NCBI GenBank assembly: GCA_002691085.1
Contig: NZGX01000038.1
Span: 1-14,768 of the forward strand
DNA length: 14,768 nucleotides
DNA from: Rhodospirillaceae bacterium
Lineage (GTDB): Bacteria; Pseudomonadota; Alphaproteobacteria; Rhodospirillales; Rhodospirillaceae
Direction: 5' to 3'
Within the stretch, counting starts at the first letter, position 1; each line of letters opens with the position of its first letter. Both the position numbers and the translations under genes were made by a program. Positions 7,449-14,768 of the stretch are shown piece by piece. Below the pieces are notes generated by a model. That model ran no database searches and was not told the origin of the DNA. It saw only the letters and a program-made list of their open reading frames with translations.

Positions 7449-7467
7449 CAATTAAGCAAAACTTAAC
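7439..7467. repeat. Short inverted repeat downstream of trmJ
   Basis: GTTAAGT (7439-7445) and ACTTAAC (7461-7467) form a perfect 7-base inverted repeat with a 15-base spacer. It lies 30 bases past the trmJ stop and overlaps the candidate TTGACT box. It has no T-run and is AT-rich, so it may be an operator, a weak hairpin or chance. Confidence 0.35.
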
Positions 7468-7496
7468 ATAAATAACTTACAAGCCATTACCTTAAA

Positions 7497-8312
7497 CTAT
7501 TTACTCCTATTTGAAATGCTCCAATCGTTTTTTTTATTTTGATCCTCTCTCCCTCCATACCTCAACTCTGTAACAATCCCGTGAAGAATTTGGATCTCCT
7601 TCTGGGATAATGAAGAACGTTGGATAATAGACCTAATTGCATTTATAATCACAGGACGCATCTCTTCAGACCCAAAGAAACCACTATGGTCTAACTCGTA
7701 CTCTAAGTGTTTGAATAAATTAATCAGTTGATTCTTATTTGCACAATCACTTCCGCGAGAAGGTATGAAGTCGACTTGTGATGAATTAGTGATCTGAAAA
7801 AATTCATATCCAAAAATTAGTACAGCCTGCGCTAGATTTAATGAAGGATATTCAGAATTAAGATTCACCTCCACTATTACATCACAAAAACTTATTTCCT
7901 CATTTGTCAGTCCTGATTTCTCTCTACCAAAAACAATACCAGACTTTTTACTCAAATGAATTCTGGAAAGTAATTCTTTTGCAAAACTTCTTGGTGACTG
8001 AACCATTTTCACCATATCACGAGGCCTTGAAGTAGTTGCTCCAACAAAATTTAAATCAGAAATTGAGTCTTCAATGTTATCAAAGATAGTTGCAGAATAA
8101 AGTAAACTAGTTGCATGCCCAGAGGTTGATAAGGCTTTGTCACTTAACCAGTTATCTTTAGGTGAAACTAAACGAAGGTCATCAAGGCCACAATTGAGCA
8201 TAGCTCTAGCTACCATACCTATATTCTCAGACAACTGAGGCATTACCAGTATAACAGAAGGACTCAAATAAGAGTTTAAAGATTTATTATTATCAAGAGT
8301 GTGTGATTTCAT
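7497..8312 (-). CDS. trmJ: SPOUT-family tRNA 2'-O-methyltransferase, TrmJ type
   Basis: TrmJ methylates the ribose of nucleotide 32 in the anticodon loop of certain tRNAs using S-adenosylmethionine. The 271-residue protein shows the three SpoU/SPOUT motifs. Motif 1 is PQLSENIGMVARAMLNCG (25-42) with N30 and the expected catalytic R36. Motif 2 is GIVFGREKSGLTNEEI (125-140). Motif 3 is EYPSLNLAQAV (154-164), part of the knotted cofactor site. A C-terminal helical extension (about 190-271) follows, as in TrmJ. The TrmJ label rests on overall pattern and length; other SpoU methyltransferases share the three motifs, so the exact tRNA position is less certain than the family. It starts 7 bases after the gltX stop and ends in TAG. 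The structured trmJ-rpsD gap follows. Confidence 0.87.
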   Translation of the reverse strand: MKSHTLDNNKSLNSYLSPSVILVMPQLSENIGMVARAMLNCGLDDLRLVSPKDNWLSDKALSTSGHATSLLYSATIFDNIEDSISDLNFVGATTSRPRDMVKMVQSPRSFAKELLSRIHLSKKSGIVFGREKSGLTNEEISFCDVIVEVNLNSEYPSLNLAQAVLIFGYEFFQITNSSQVDFIPSRGSDCANKNQLINLFKHLEYELDHSGFFGSEEMRPVIINAIRSIIQRSSLSQKEIQILHGIVTELRYGGREDQNKKNDWSISNRSK

Positions 8313-8319
8313 TTCTTCA

Positions 8320-9678
8320 TTATGTAATTTGACCTGATATCCTCTTTAATGTGTTGTCTCTACCAATTAATGGTAAGAGATCCTTTAATTCAGGGCCACT
8401 ATCAAGACCAGTTAATGCCTTTCTTAGAGGAAGGAATAATCTCTTTCCTTTCACACCTGATAATTGCTTAAGGTTCTCTGTCCACTCAGCCCATGTCTTT
8501 TCCGACCAAGGTTCCATCGGAAGCGATGCCTCAGCATGAGTGAGTAAATCCTGGGCTAGAGGTATTGTTGAAAGAGGGTTAAAACATATGTTCCACCAAT
8601 TCACAGCATCACTAAAATTATTAATATTAGATTTAATTGCTTCCCAGAACATTTGACCTTTAACATCTAAATCTGACTTATCTATACCAGCAGTCTCTAA
8701 ACGAGCGGATATATCAGTAAATGTTAATTTTTGTAGGACCTTAGAGTTGAGATTAGATAATTCCTTTAAATTAAACTTAGGTGTTGCTCGACTAAAAGTA
8801 GAGATATCAAAATCAAGAATCATTTCTTGCATACTAGAATATGCTTCCACAGAGTCAGAACTACCTAGACGGGCAAGTAAACTACAAATTGATAATGCTT
8901 CAATACTAGAGTTTCTTAGATCCATAATACTTAAAGATCCTGTTCTCTTTGATAATGCTTCACCAGAGCCTCCTTGTAAAAGTGGGACGTGAGCAAACTC
9001 TATTGAACTTCCTGGTTCTATTGCCTCCATCATTTCAAGCTGGACAGCACTATTGGTCACATGGTCTTCTCCTCTTATTACATGAGAAATATTATGATTT
9101 AGATCATCAACAACAGAGGGTAGGAGATACAGGTATGTTCCGTCAGCTCTAACAACAACAGGATCGCTTTGGTTAGAGGTATTATATTTTACGTCACCTC
9201 TTACTAAATCACTCCAATAAATTTCTGAATTTTTAAGTTTGAAACGCCAATGAGGTTTCCTGCCCTCATTTTGAAAAGTAAGTTTTTGGCTTTCCGTTAG
9301 CTTCAATGCAGATCGATCATAAATTGGAGGCTTGTTCTGCGAACGCAATATTTTTCTCTTAAAATCTAATTCTTCAGGAGTTTCATAACATGCGTAAAGT
9401 AGCCCACGAGACTTTAAGTCCTGAGTTATTGAGTCATATTTTTCTATTTGGTCTGATTGCTTAGCTTCTTTATCCCATTCAATCTTTAGGAATAAAAGAT
9501 CATCCTTTATAGCTTCAACATATTTAGTTTGACTTCTTGAGGTGTCTGTATCATCAAATCGAAGAATAAATTGACCATTATTTTTTTTTGCAAATAACCA
9601 ATTAATCAATGCGAGTCGAATATTACCAACGTGAAGGTAGCCTGTAGGACTGGGAGCAAAACGTACAATAGTTTTCAT
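8320..9678 (-). CDS. gltX: Glutamate-tRNA ligase
   Basis: This is a class I aminoacyl-tRNA synthetase that charges tRNA(Glu), and tRNA(Gln) too in organisms that use the amidotransferase route. In the 452 residues the HIGH signature appears as H16-V-G-N19 within RFAPSPTGYLHVGN. The KMSKS signature appears as ALSKR (241-245), and VIRGEDHVTNS (200-210) is a GluRS hallmark. LRFDDTD (39-45) forms part of the glutamate site. HVGN and LSKR variants are what I recall for the second (GltX2-like) type in Alphaproteobacteria, and many members carry two copies. Whether this one prefers tRNA(Glu) or tRNA(Gln) cannot be told here. The ATG at 9678 lies 5 bases after the nadE stop and trmJ follows after 7 bases. 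A run of nine A sits at codons 31-34 (9581-9589). Confidence 0.95.
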   Translation of the reverse strand: MKTIVRFAPSPTGYLHVGNIRLALINWLFAKKNNGQFILRFDDTDTSRSQTKYVEAIKDDLLFLKIEWDKEAKQSDQIEKYDSITQDLKSRGLLYACYETPEELDFKRKILRSQNKPPIYDRSALKLTESQKLTFQNEGRKPHWRFKLKNSEIYWSDLVRGDVKYNTSNQSDPVVVRADGTYLYLLPSVVDDLNHNISHVIRGEDHVTNSAVQLEMMEAIEPGSSIEFAHVPLLQGGSGEALSKRTGSLSIMDLRNSSIEALSICSLLARLGSSDSVEAYSSMQEMILDFDISTFSRATPKFNLKELSNLNSKVLQKLTFTDISARLETAGIDKSDLDVKGQMFWEAIKSNINNFSDAVNWWNICFNPLSTIPLAQDLLTHAEASLPMEPWSEKTWAEWTENLKQLSGVKGKRLFLPLRKALTGLDSGPELKDLLPLIGRDNTLKRISGQIT

Positions 9679-9683
9679 TGAAA

Positions 9684-11366
9684 TTAAATCTTCTTATTAA
9701 AATCATCATTAAAAGCTTGAGTTATAGGGTATCGATGATCTCTACCAAATGCAATATTACTTATCTTAACACCAGGAGCTGACTGCCTTCTTTTATATTC
9801 GGAATTTCGAAGAAGTCTCCAAATACCCTTCACAATATTATGATCATAACCCTCTTTAACTAAGCTTGATATACTCATTTCATTTTCAATAAATCCTTTT
9901 AATATTTTGTCCAATAAAGGATAAGGAGGTAGACTATCTTCATCTTTCTGATTTGGCCTTAGCTCTGCTGTTGGGGGCTTGGTAATAATCCTCTCAGGAA
10001 TTACTTCTCCGCTTGGACCTAATGAGCATAATACATTATTTTTGTTACGCCATTCACATAATTCGTTTACTGTAGTCTTATATATATCCTTTAGTACAGA
10101 ATAACCACCACACATATCTCCATATAAAGTAGCATACCCAACACTTACTTCAGATTTATTTCCAGTAGTAAGCACCATTGATCCAAACTTATTAGAAAGA
10201 GACATAAGTATAAGGCCACGAATACGAGATTGCATATTCTCCTCTGTCAAATCTGCTGCTTTATCTTTAAAAAGTGAACTAAGACTGTCTTTAACAGAGG
10301 AAAAAGATTCTGATATATCTATATTTTCTATCCTAATATTGAAATTTTTAGCTAATAATATAGCATCCTCAATGCTTTCATTTGATGTATAAGGCGAGGG
10401 CATCATTACACAGAGAACATTTTCTGACCCGAGAGCATCCACGGCGACTGCTGCTGTGAGAGCACTATCTATCCCTCCTGATAAACCAATTACTACACCT
10501 GGGAATCTATTTTTTGAGACATAATCCTTTAACCCTAAAACCATTGCATTATAAATATTCTCTAGTTTCAAGAGGTCTTTAGAAAGTGAGCTTGTTTTAC
10601 AAAACCAACCATTAGAAGACTTGGCCCAATTAGTATAAGTTAAAACCTCTTTCCACCATGAAGCTTGAACAACTAAACCTCGATCAGCGTTTAATACAAA
10701 TGATCCTCCATCAAAGACTAGTTCATCCTGCCCACCAATTTGGTTTATATATATCAATGGCTTTTTTGTTTCGGAAACCCTTGCTATAGCATGACTTAGC
10801 CTTGAGTTATTTTTTTCTATTTCATAAGGAGAACCATTAAGTACAACTAAAATATCAGCACCACTTTCAAGAGCTGTTTCAGAAACATCTGAGAACCACA
10901 TATCTTCACAAATTAATAAGGAGAAGCGAACACCTCTTATTGATACGGGACCAGACAGCTGACCTTCTTGGAAAACTCTTTTTTCATCAAAAACTCCGTA
11001 ATTTGGTAAATGATATTTGAAACGTACTGTCTCAATTTTTCCGTTATCTAAAACAAGAGCTGCATTATAACACTCTCCATTTAAACGCCACGGAGCGCCA
11101 ATTACCATAGCTGGGCCGCCATCATTAGTTTCCATTGCTAGGTCATTTGCGTACTGTTCAACTGTATCAAGAAATGATTTTCGCAATATTAAATCTTCTG
11201 GTGGATAACCGCTCAAGTTTAGCTCTGAAAAAATAATTAAGTCAGCTTTATCCGCTCCTGCTTTATTTCTAAAACTTCTTATAAGCTCAGCATTCTTATG
11301 AATATCACCAACGGTTGGATTAGTCTGAGCAATAGCAATTGATAATGAATTAGTTTCTTTATTCAT
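9684..11366 (-). CDS. nadE: Glutamine-dependent NAD+ synthetase
   Basis: NadE makes NAD+ from deamido-NAD+ and ATP. This 560-residue form carries its own glutaminase and so takes nitrogen from glutamine. The N-terminal nitrilase-type domain (about 1-260) shows the catalytic triad E48 (FSELNLSGYPPEDL), K117 (RFKYHLPNYG) and C153 (LLICEDMWF). The C-terminal synthetase domain (about 270-560) has the ATP pyrophosphatase loop SGGIDS (296-301), TTGNKSE (400-406), YATLYGDMCGGY (411-422) and TKPPTAELRPNQKDEDSLPPY (462-482). Length is typical for two-domain bacterial enzymes. The ATG at 11366 lies 7 bases after the DAHP synthase stop, with no clear ribosome binding site, so translation may depend on coupling. 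gltX follows after 5 bases. Confidence 0.97.
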   Translation of the reverse strand: MNKETNSLSIAIAQTNPTVGDIHKNAELIRSFRNKAGADKADLIIFSELNLSGYPPEDLILRKSFLDTVEQYANDLAMETNDGGPAMVIGAPWRLNGECYNAALVLDNGKIETVRFKYHLPNYGVFDEKRVFQEGQLSGPVSIRGVRFSLLICEDMWFSDVSETALESGADILVVLNGSPYEIEKNNSRLSHAIARVSETKKPLIYINQIGGQDELVFDGGSFVLNADRGLVVQASWWKEVLTYTNWAKSSNGWFCKTSSLSKDLLKLENIYNAMVLGLKDYVSKNRFPGVVIGLSGGIDSALTAAVAVDALGSENVLCVMMPSPYTSNESIEDAILLAKNFNIRIENIDISESFSSVKDSLSSLFKDKAADLTEENMQSRIRGLILMSLSNKFGSMVLTTGNKSEVSVGYATLYGDMCGGYSVLKDIYKTTVNELCEWRNKNNVLCSLGPSGEVIPERIITKPPTAELRPNQKDEDSLPPYPLLDKILKGFIENEMSISSLVKEGYDHNIVKGIWRLLRNSEYKRRQSAPGVKISNIAFGRDHRYPITQAFNDDFNKKI

Positions 11367-11373
11367 GTTTTAT

Positions 11374-12732
11374 TTAATAGGCCGTTCGCTGTTTTTTCAG
11401 CATTTCTGCGACTAAAAAGGCTAATTCTAAAGCTTGATTAGCATTTAAACGCGGGTCACAATGTGTATGGTAACGATCCCCCAGGTTTTCCTCACTAATT
11501 GGGTCCGCCCCACCTACGCATTCGGTTACATTCTGACCTGTCATTTCAAAATGAACTCCTCCAGCATGAGAACCCTCTGCGGAGTGAACATCAAAGAATG
11601 TTTTTACTTCCTCAAGTATTTTATCAAAATGTCGTGTCTTATAACCATTTGAACTTTTTTCAGTATTTGCATGCATAGGATCACATGACCACAGCACCTC
11701 TTTACCTTCTCTTTTAACGGCTGATATTAGCTTAGGAAGATGATCACTAAGTTTTTCCGATCCCATTCGAGTTATAACAGTTATCCTGCCAGACTCATTT
11801 TCAGGATTTAGTCTATCTAGAAGGTCTAAAAACTCATCAATATTAATGGACGGTCCAGCCTTAAATCCTATTGGGTTACAAATACCAGATAAATATTCGA
11901 TATGACCATTATCAATTTGTCTTGTCCTTTCTCCTGCCCAGAGAAAATGAGCGGAACACCCATAAGATTTTCCAGTTGTGGAGTCAACTCTTGTTAAGGC
12001 TTCCTCATAATTAAGAAGAAGAGCTTCATGTGATGTATAAAAGTTTGTTTCCCGCATATTTGGAACAACATTACTATCAATCCCACAGGCTTTCATAAAT
12101 TCAAGTGACTCCTGGATCCTATCAACTATATCTTTATATTTTTCTGCCTGAGGGGTATCGGAAACAAAACTAAGAGTCCAGTTATGAATTTGCTGTAAAT
12201 CGGCATAACCACCATCTGCAAAGGCACGAAGTAGATTTAGGGTTGATGCAGACTGATTATAAACTTTAATTAATCTTGCTGGGTCTGGCTCACGAGCTTC
12301 TTTCGTGAATTCCATACCATTAACCATATCCCCTCTATATGAAGGCAATTCTAAACCATCAATTTTCTCTGTCGGGGCCGAACGTGGCTTTGCGAACTGA
12401 CCAGCCATACGACCAACCTTTACTATAGGCAAAGTTGCACCAAAAGTGAGAACAACGGCCATTTGAAGAATAGCTCTAAATGTATCCCTTATATTGTCAG
12501 GATGAAATTCGGCAAAGCTCTCAGCACAATCTCCTCCTTGTAATAAAAAAGCTTTACCCTTGGCTGCTTCGCTCAAAGAGGATTTTAAAGCCCGCGCCTC
12601 TCCAGCAAAAACTAAGGGAGGATAACCTTTGAGCTCTTTTTCGACGTTTTTTAGAGCAGATTCATCCAAATAAGAAGGCATCTGAACAACCTCCCTACTC
12701 CTCCAACTTTCTCTCGACCAATCAGAATTCAT
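11374..12732 (-). CDS. aroG: 3-Deoxy-7-phosphoheptulonate (DAHP) synthase, class II
   Basis: This enzyme condenses phosphoenolpyruvate with erythrose 4-phosphate, the first step of the shikimate pathway to aromatic amino acids. It is the class II (plant and mycobacterial) form, unrelated in sequence detail to E. coli AroF/G/H; the symbol aroG is a convention. From the ATG it has 452 residues. Expected metal ligands are C69 (GGDCAESF), H354 (CDPMHAN), E396 (HFEMTGQNV) and D426 (HTHCDPRLNANQ). VGRMAGQFAKPRS and AGERTRQ are further class II signatures. A TTG at 12735 lies directly upstream in frame, but GAGGA (12741-12737) is only 1 base from TTG and 4 from the ATG, so the ATG at 12732 is preferred. 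It heads a tight cluster with nadE, gltX and trmJ. Confidence 0.96.
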   Translation of the reverse strand: MNSDWSRESWRSREVVQMPSYLDESALKNVEKELKGYPPLVFAGEARALKSSLSEAAKGKAFLLQGGDCAESFAEFHPDNIRDTFRAILQMAVVLTFGATLPIVKVGRMAGQFAKPRSAPTEKIDGLELPSYRGDMVNGMEFTKEAREPDPARLIKVYNQSASTLNLLRAFADGGYADLQQIHNWTLSFVSDTPQAEKYKDIVDRIQESLEFMKACGIDSNVVPNMRETNFYTSHEALLLNYEEALTRVDSTTGKSYGCSAHFLWAGERTRQIDNGHIEYLSGICNPIGFKAGPSINIDEFLDLLDRLNPENESGRITVITRMGSEKLSDHLPKLISAVKREGKEVLWSCDPMHANTEKSSNGYKTRHFDKILEEVKTFFDVHSAEGSHAGGVHFEMTGQNVTECVGGADPISEENLGDRYHTHCDPRLNANQALELAFLVAEMLKKQRTAY

Positions 12733-12736
12733 CAAA

Positions 12737-12741
12737 TCCTC
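12737..12741 (-). promoter_or_regulatory. Ribosome binding site deciding the start of the DAHP synthase gene
   Basis: GAGGA on the minus strand lies 4 bases before the ATG at 12732 and 1 base before an in-frame TTG at 12735. The spacing favours the ATG. Confidence 0.55.
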
Positions 12742-12776
12742 ATTAAAAAAATCATATTTAGTTAGGATATAGAGAT

Positions 12777-12806
12777 ATAATACAAAAAATTCCAGTAATT
12801 AGTTAA
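12777..12806 (-). promoter_or_regulatory. Weak candidate promoter for the DAHP synthase-nadE-gltX-trmJ cluster
   Basis: In the 75-base gap after gor, TTAACT (12806-12801) and TATTAT (12782-12777) are separated by 18 bases on the minus strand. The -10 box matches 5 of 6 and the -35 box 4 of 6 of the sigma-70 consensus. The surrounding DNA is very AT-rich, so chance matches are likely. No terminator is visible after gor, and read-through from gor is an alternative. Confidence 0.25.
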
Positions 12807-12807
12807 T

Positions 12808-14160
12808 TTATTGTGATTTAATTTCCCTCATTGTGACAAATTCCTCAGCTGAGGTTGGGTGGATTCCAACTGTTTCGTCAAACTGTTTTTTTGTAGCACC
12901 GCATTTTAGAGCTATGGCAAAACCTTGGATTATCTCAGCTGCATCATCACCAACCATATGACACCCAAGAACTTTATCGGTATTCTTATCAACAACAATT
13001 TTCATCATAGTTGGCTCATTTCTTCCCGAGATTGTATTCTTCATTGGATTAAATCTAGAAATGAATACATTGACTTCAAAATTAATTCTGGCTTGTTCTT
13101 CCGTTAAACCTACAGTTGCAATTTGAGGCTGACTAAAAACTGCAGAGGCAATGTTATTATAATCGAGCGTTATTGGATTATTATTAAAAAATCTTTCTGC
13201 AAAAACTCTTCCCTCATTTATAGCTACTGGTGTTAAATTGATTCTGTCAGTCACATCACCTATAGCAAAAATTGATTTGATACTTGAACAATTTACGTCA
13301 TCAACAATAACTGCTCCTTTTTTATTAAGACCTACTCCAACTTCTTTTATTCCTAACTTAAGAGTATTTGGAGTTCTTCCCGTAGCAAACATTACTTTAT
13401 CAGATGTTAATATAGTTTCACCAAGGTCTAATTTTAGTTTACCACTTTTATCTTCTTTAAGAGACTTAATAGCCTGATCGTTGTAAATTGATACACCTCT
13501 TTTTTCAAGTTCAGAGGTTATTGTATTTCTTATATCATGATCAAAACCACTCAAAACCTTATTTGATCTTAGAATTATTTCTACTTTAGCCCCAAGAGAA
13601 TTAAATATTCCCGCAAATTCAAGAGCTATATAACCTCCTCCAACAATTATAATATTTTTTGGACATGACTTAAGATCCAAAGCTTCATTAGAAGTAATTA
13701 TAAATTCTTTTCCAGGAAAGTCTGGAACAAAAGGTTTTCCCCCGACAGCGACAAGAATCTTTTCTGCAGAATAGGTTCTGCCTTCAACTTCAACTTTATT
13801 CGAGTCACGAACCACGGCTTTACCCGTGATTAAGTCAACACCCGCATTTTTTAGCATATTAATATAAATATTCTCTAAACGATTTAATTCTTTATCCTTG
13901 GCAAGTATAAGGGACTCCCAGTCATGAGAAGCACTAGTTATTGACCAACCAAACCCCTTTGCATCGTCAAAATGAGATGCAAATAAAGACCCATAAACTA
14001 ATATTTTTTTTGGAACACAACCTCTAATAACACATGTTCCTCCAAATCTACTTTCCTCAATAATTGCAACCTTGGCACCATAGCTTGCAGAGAGCCTACT
14101 TGCCCTAACCCCACCAGATCCAGCTCCTATTACTATCAAATCATAATCATATTTTTTCAT
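12808..14160 (-). CDS. gor: Glutathione-disulfide reductase
   Basis: This cytosolic flavoprotein reduces oxidised glutathione with NADPH and keeps the thiol pool, used by the glutaredoxin in this window, reduced. The 450 residues show the FAD-binding GAGSGG (12-17), the redox-active disulfide GGTCVIRGCVPKK with C43 and C48, and a second Rossmann loop VGGGYIALEFA (173-183). AIGDVTDRINLTPVA (299-313) is the second FAD contact, and H434-PTSAE-E440 holds the catalytic His-Glu pair. The GGTCVIRGCVPKK form and the short C-terminus mark glutathione reductase rather than mercuric or lipoamide reductases. One oddity is that the NADPH-phosphate region reads LRSNKVLSGFD (197-207): R198 is kept, but the second arginine usual in the VLRSFD-like segment is absent. 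The ATG at 14160 lies 30 bases after the methyltransferase stop. Confidence 0.94.
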   Translation of the reverse strand: MKKYDYDLIVIGAGSGGVRASRLSASYGAKVAIIEESRFGGTCVIRGCVPKKILVYGSLFASHFDDAKGFGWSITSASHDWESLILAKDKELNRLENIYINMLKNAGVDLITGKAVVRDSNKVEVEGRTYSAEKILVAVGGKPFVPDFPGKEFIITSNEALDLKSCPKNIIIVGGGYIALEFAGIFNSLGAKVEIILRSNKVLSGFDHDIRNTITSELEKRGVSIYNDQAIKSLKEDKSGKLKLDLGETILTSDKVMFATGRTPNTLKLGIKEVGVGLNKKGAVIVDDVNCSSIKSIFAIGDVTDRINLTPVAINEGRVFAERFFNNNPITLDYNNIASAVFSQPQIATVGLTEEQARINFEVNVFISRFNPMKNTISGRNEPTMMKIVVDKNTDKVLGCHMVGDDAAEIIQGFAIALKCGATKKQFDETVGIHPTSAEEFVTMREIKSQ

Positions 14161-14190
14161 AAGATAAGCCTGTATTCCGCCTCTATTATT

Positions 14191-14768
14191 CTATAGAGAG
14201 ATTTCTTTAAAGGTTGTGTTACCAAAGACATCTGTAACAACTACTCCGAAATTTGATTGATCAGAGATATATTTAAAATAATTTGTTTTTAAATCAATAG
14301 ATTTATTATTTTTATTTCTAAATGAATACCAGTCAGCTAAAAAACATTTACTTAAAGAATTATAATTAAAATCAATTGCCCAAGAATCTATCCAGTCTGA
14401 CCAACTTAGATTTACTTCTTTTTTCCCTTGGCTTAAATACTTATTACCAATTGGGACAAAATCAACAAGCTCTATAGAAATTTTATGATCCTTAATATTA
14501 GTCTTAATTCTAAAATCAAAACTATGTTCATTGAAGGATTTATTTTCATTAAAACATAGCACATCAAAAGAATTAACTTTTTCTTTTGCTTCGTACTTAT
14601 TATGAAGAATATCTAAAATTCTATTTTTTGACACCTGGATGGCTTTAGAGCCTATGTCGGTAATAATCCACTTGCGAGAAAGACGTTCTGCGACAGCGGC
14701 TGTTGTACCAGAGCCAGAAAAAAAATCAGCCACAATATCACCTTCATTTGTGGAGGTTCTAATGATTC
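14191..14768 (-). CDS. Site-specific DNA methyltransferase (Mod-like, adenine type), C-terminal part only
   Basis: The frame stays open to the right edge beyond the GTG at 14733, with methyltransferase-like residues (IIRTSTNEGDI) upstream of it. The gene therefore enters from outside and only about 191 C-terminal residues are seen. ADFFSGSGTT is the S-adenosylmethionine-binding FxGxG motif. It is followed by AVAERLSRKWIITDIG, which continues the Rossmann fold. Motif I lying near the C-terminus, with the catalytic (D/N)PP(Y/W) motif presumably upstream, fits the beta-class order seen in type III Mod subunits. After the fold come about 150 extra residues with WSDWIDSWAIDF, a WYSFRNK segment and a closing VVVTDVFGNTTFKEI that resembles an immunoglobulin-like PKD strand pair. 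It is not CcrM-like. No restriction subunit is visible downstream, where gor begins. Whether it modifies adenine is inferred from the family. Confidence 0.82.
   Translation of the reverse strand, partial: IIRTSTNEGDIVADFFSGSGTTAAVAERLSRKWIITDIGSKAIQVSKNRILDILHNKYEAKEKVNSFDVLCFNENKSFNEHSFDFRIKTNIKDHKISIELVDFVPIGNKYLSQGKKEVNLSWSDWIDSWAIDFNYNSLSKCFLADWYSFRNKNNKSIDLKTNYFKYISDQSNFGVVVTDVFGNTTFKEISL

Noticed and set aside
7452..7487. An 11-codon frame on the minus strand just after trmJ that could be a leader peptide
   Set aside because: The AAGG in front is only 2 bases from the ATG, the peptide has no regulatory codon run, and a short frame like this is expected by chance.
12733..12735. TTG as the start of the DAHP synthase gene
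   Set aside because: It is only 1 base from the GAGGA ribosome binding site, whereas the adjacent ATG is 4 bases away and needs no rare start codon.
13238..13477. Open frame of about 79 codons on the plus strand
   Set aside because: It is antisense to gor in a conserved region, with no recognisable product or ribosome binding site.
14191..14768. CcrM-type cell-cycle methyltransferase
   Set aside because: The C-terminal extension after the S-adenosylmethionine motif does not look like the CcrM C-terminal domain; the Mod-like reading fits better.

Overview
The window is from an AT-rich bacterial chromosome, most likely an alphaproteobacterium. Three things point there: the order purC-purS-purQ-purL-bolA-grxD, which I recall as characteristic of that class; the alphaproteobacterial look of ribosomal protein S4, the BolA-family protein and glutathione reductase; and a class II DAHP synthase beside glutathione reductase. 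The low GC (roughly a third by eye, not computed) and short intergenic gaps suggest a streamlined, perhaps marine, free-living lineage, but that last step is inference. I see no phage, insertion sequence, CRISPR array, tRNA or rRNA. No gene-free stretch exceeds 300 bases; the longest is the 181-base gap between trmJ and rpsD.

Left part, plus strand (1-4424). The tail of purC is cut by the window edge. It is followed by purS, purQ and purL, the three parts of the FGAM synthase complex, with a 2-base gap between purS and purQ and a 4-base overlap between purQ and purL. A small BolA-family protein and a CGFS monothiol glutaredoxin follow. These last two are a known pair that shares a [2Fe-2S] cluster.

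Right part, minus strand (4414-14768), read from the right edge leftwards. It starts with the C-terminal part of a DNA methyltransferase (cut by the edge), then glutathione reductase (gor). Next is a tight cluster of class II DAHP synthase, glutamine-dependent NAD+ synthetase (nadE), glutamyl-tRNA synthetase (gltX) and a TrmJ-type tRNA methyltransferase, with gaps of 7, 5 and 7 bases. After a structured 181-base gap come rpsD (S4) and a Tat-signal-bearing molybdenum hydroxylase large subunit of the IorB type. The two runs converge, and the last codons of grxD and the iorB-like gene overlap by 11 bases.

Most of the window is ordinary housekeeping: purine synthesis, Fe-S and thiol handling, aromatic and NAD synthesis, and translation. 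The parts that merit a second look are the solitary IorB-like molybdoenzyme behind rpsD, the hairpin in front of rpsD, the weakened NADPH-phosphate motif in glutathione reductase, and the methyltransferase with a long C-terminal extension and no visible restriction partner. I did not find an undescribed multi-gene system.
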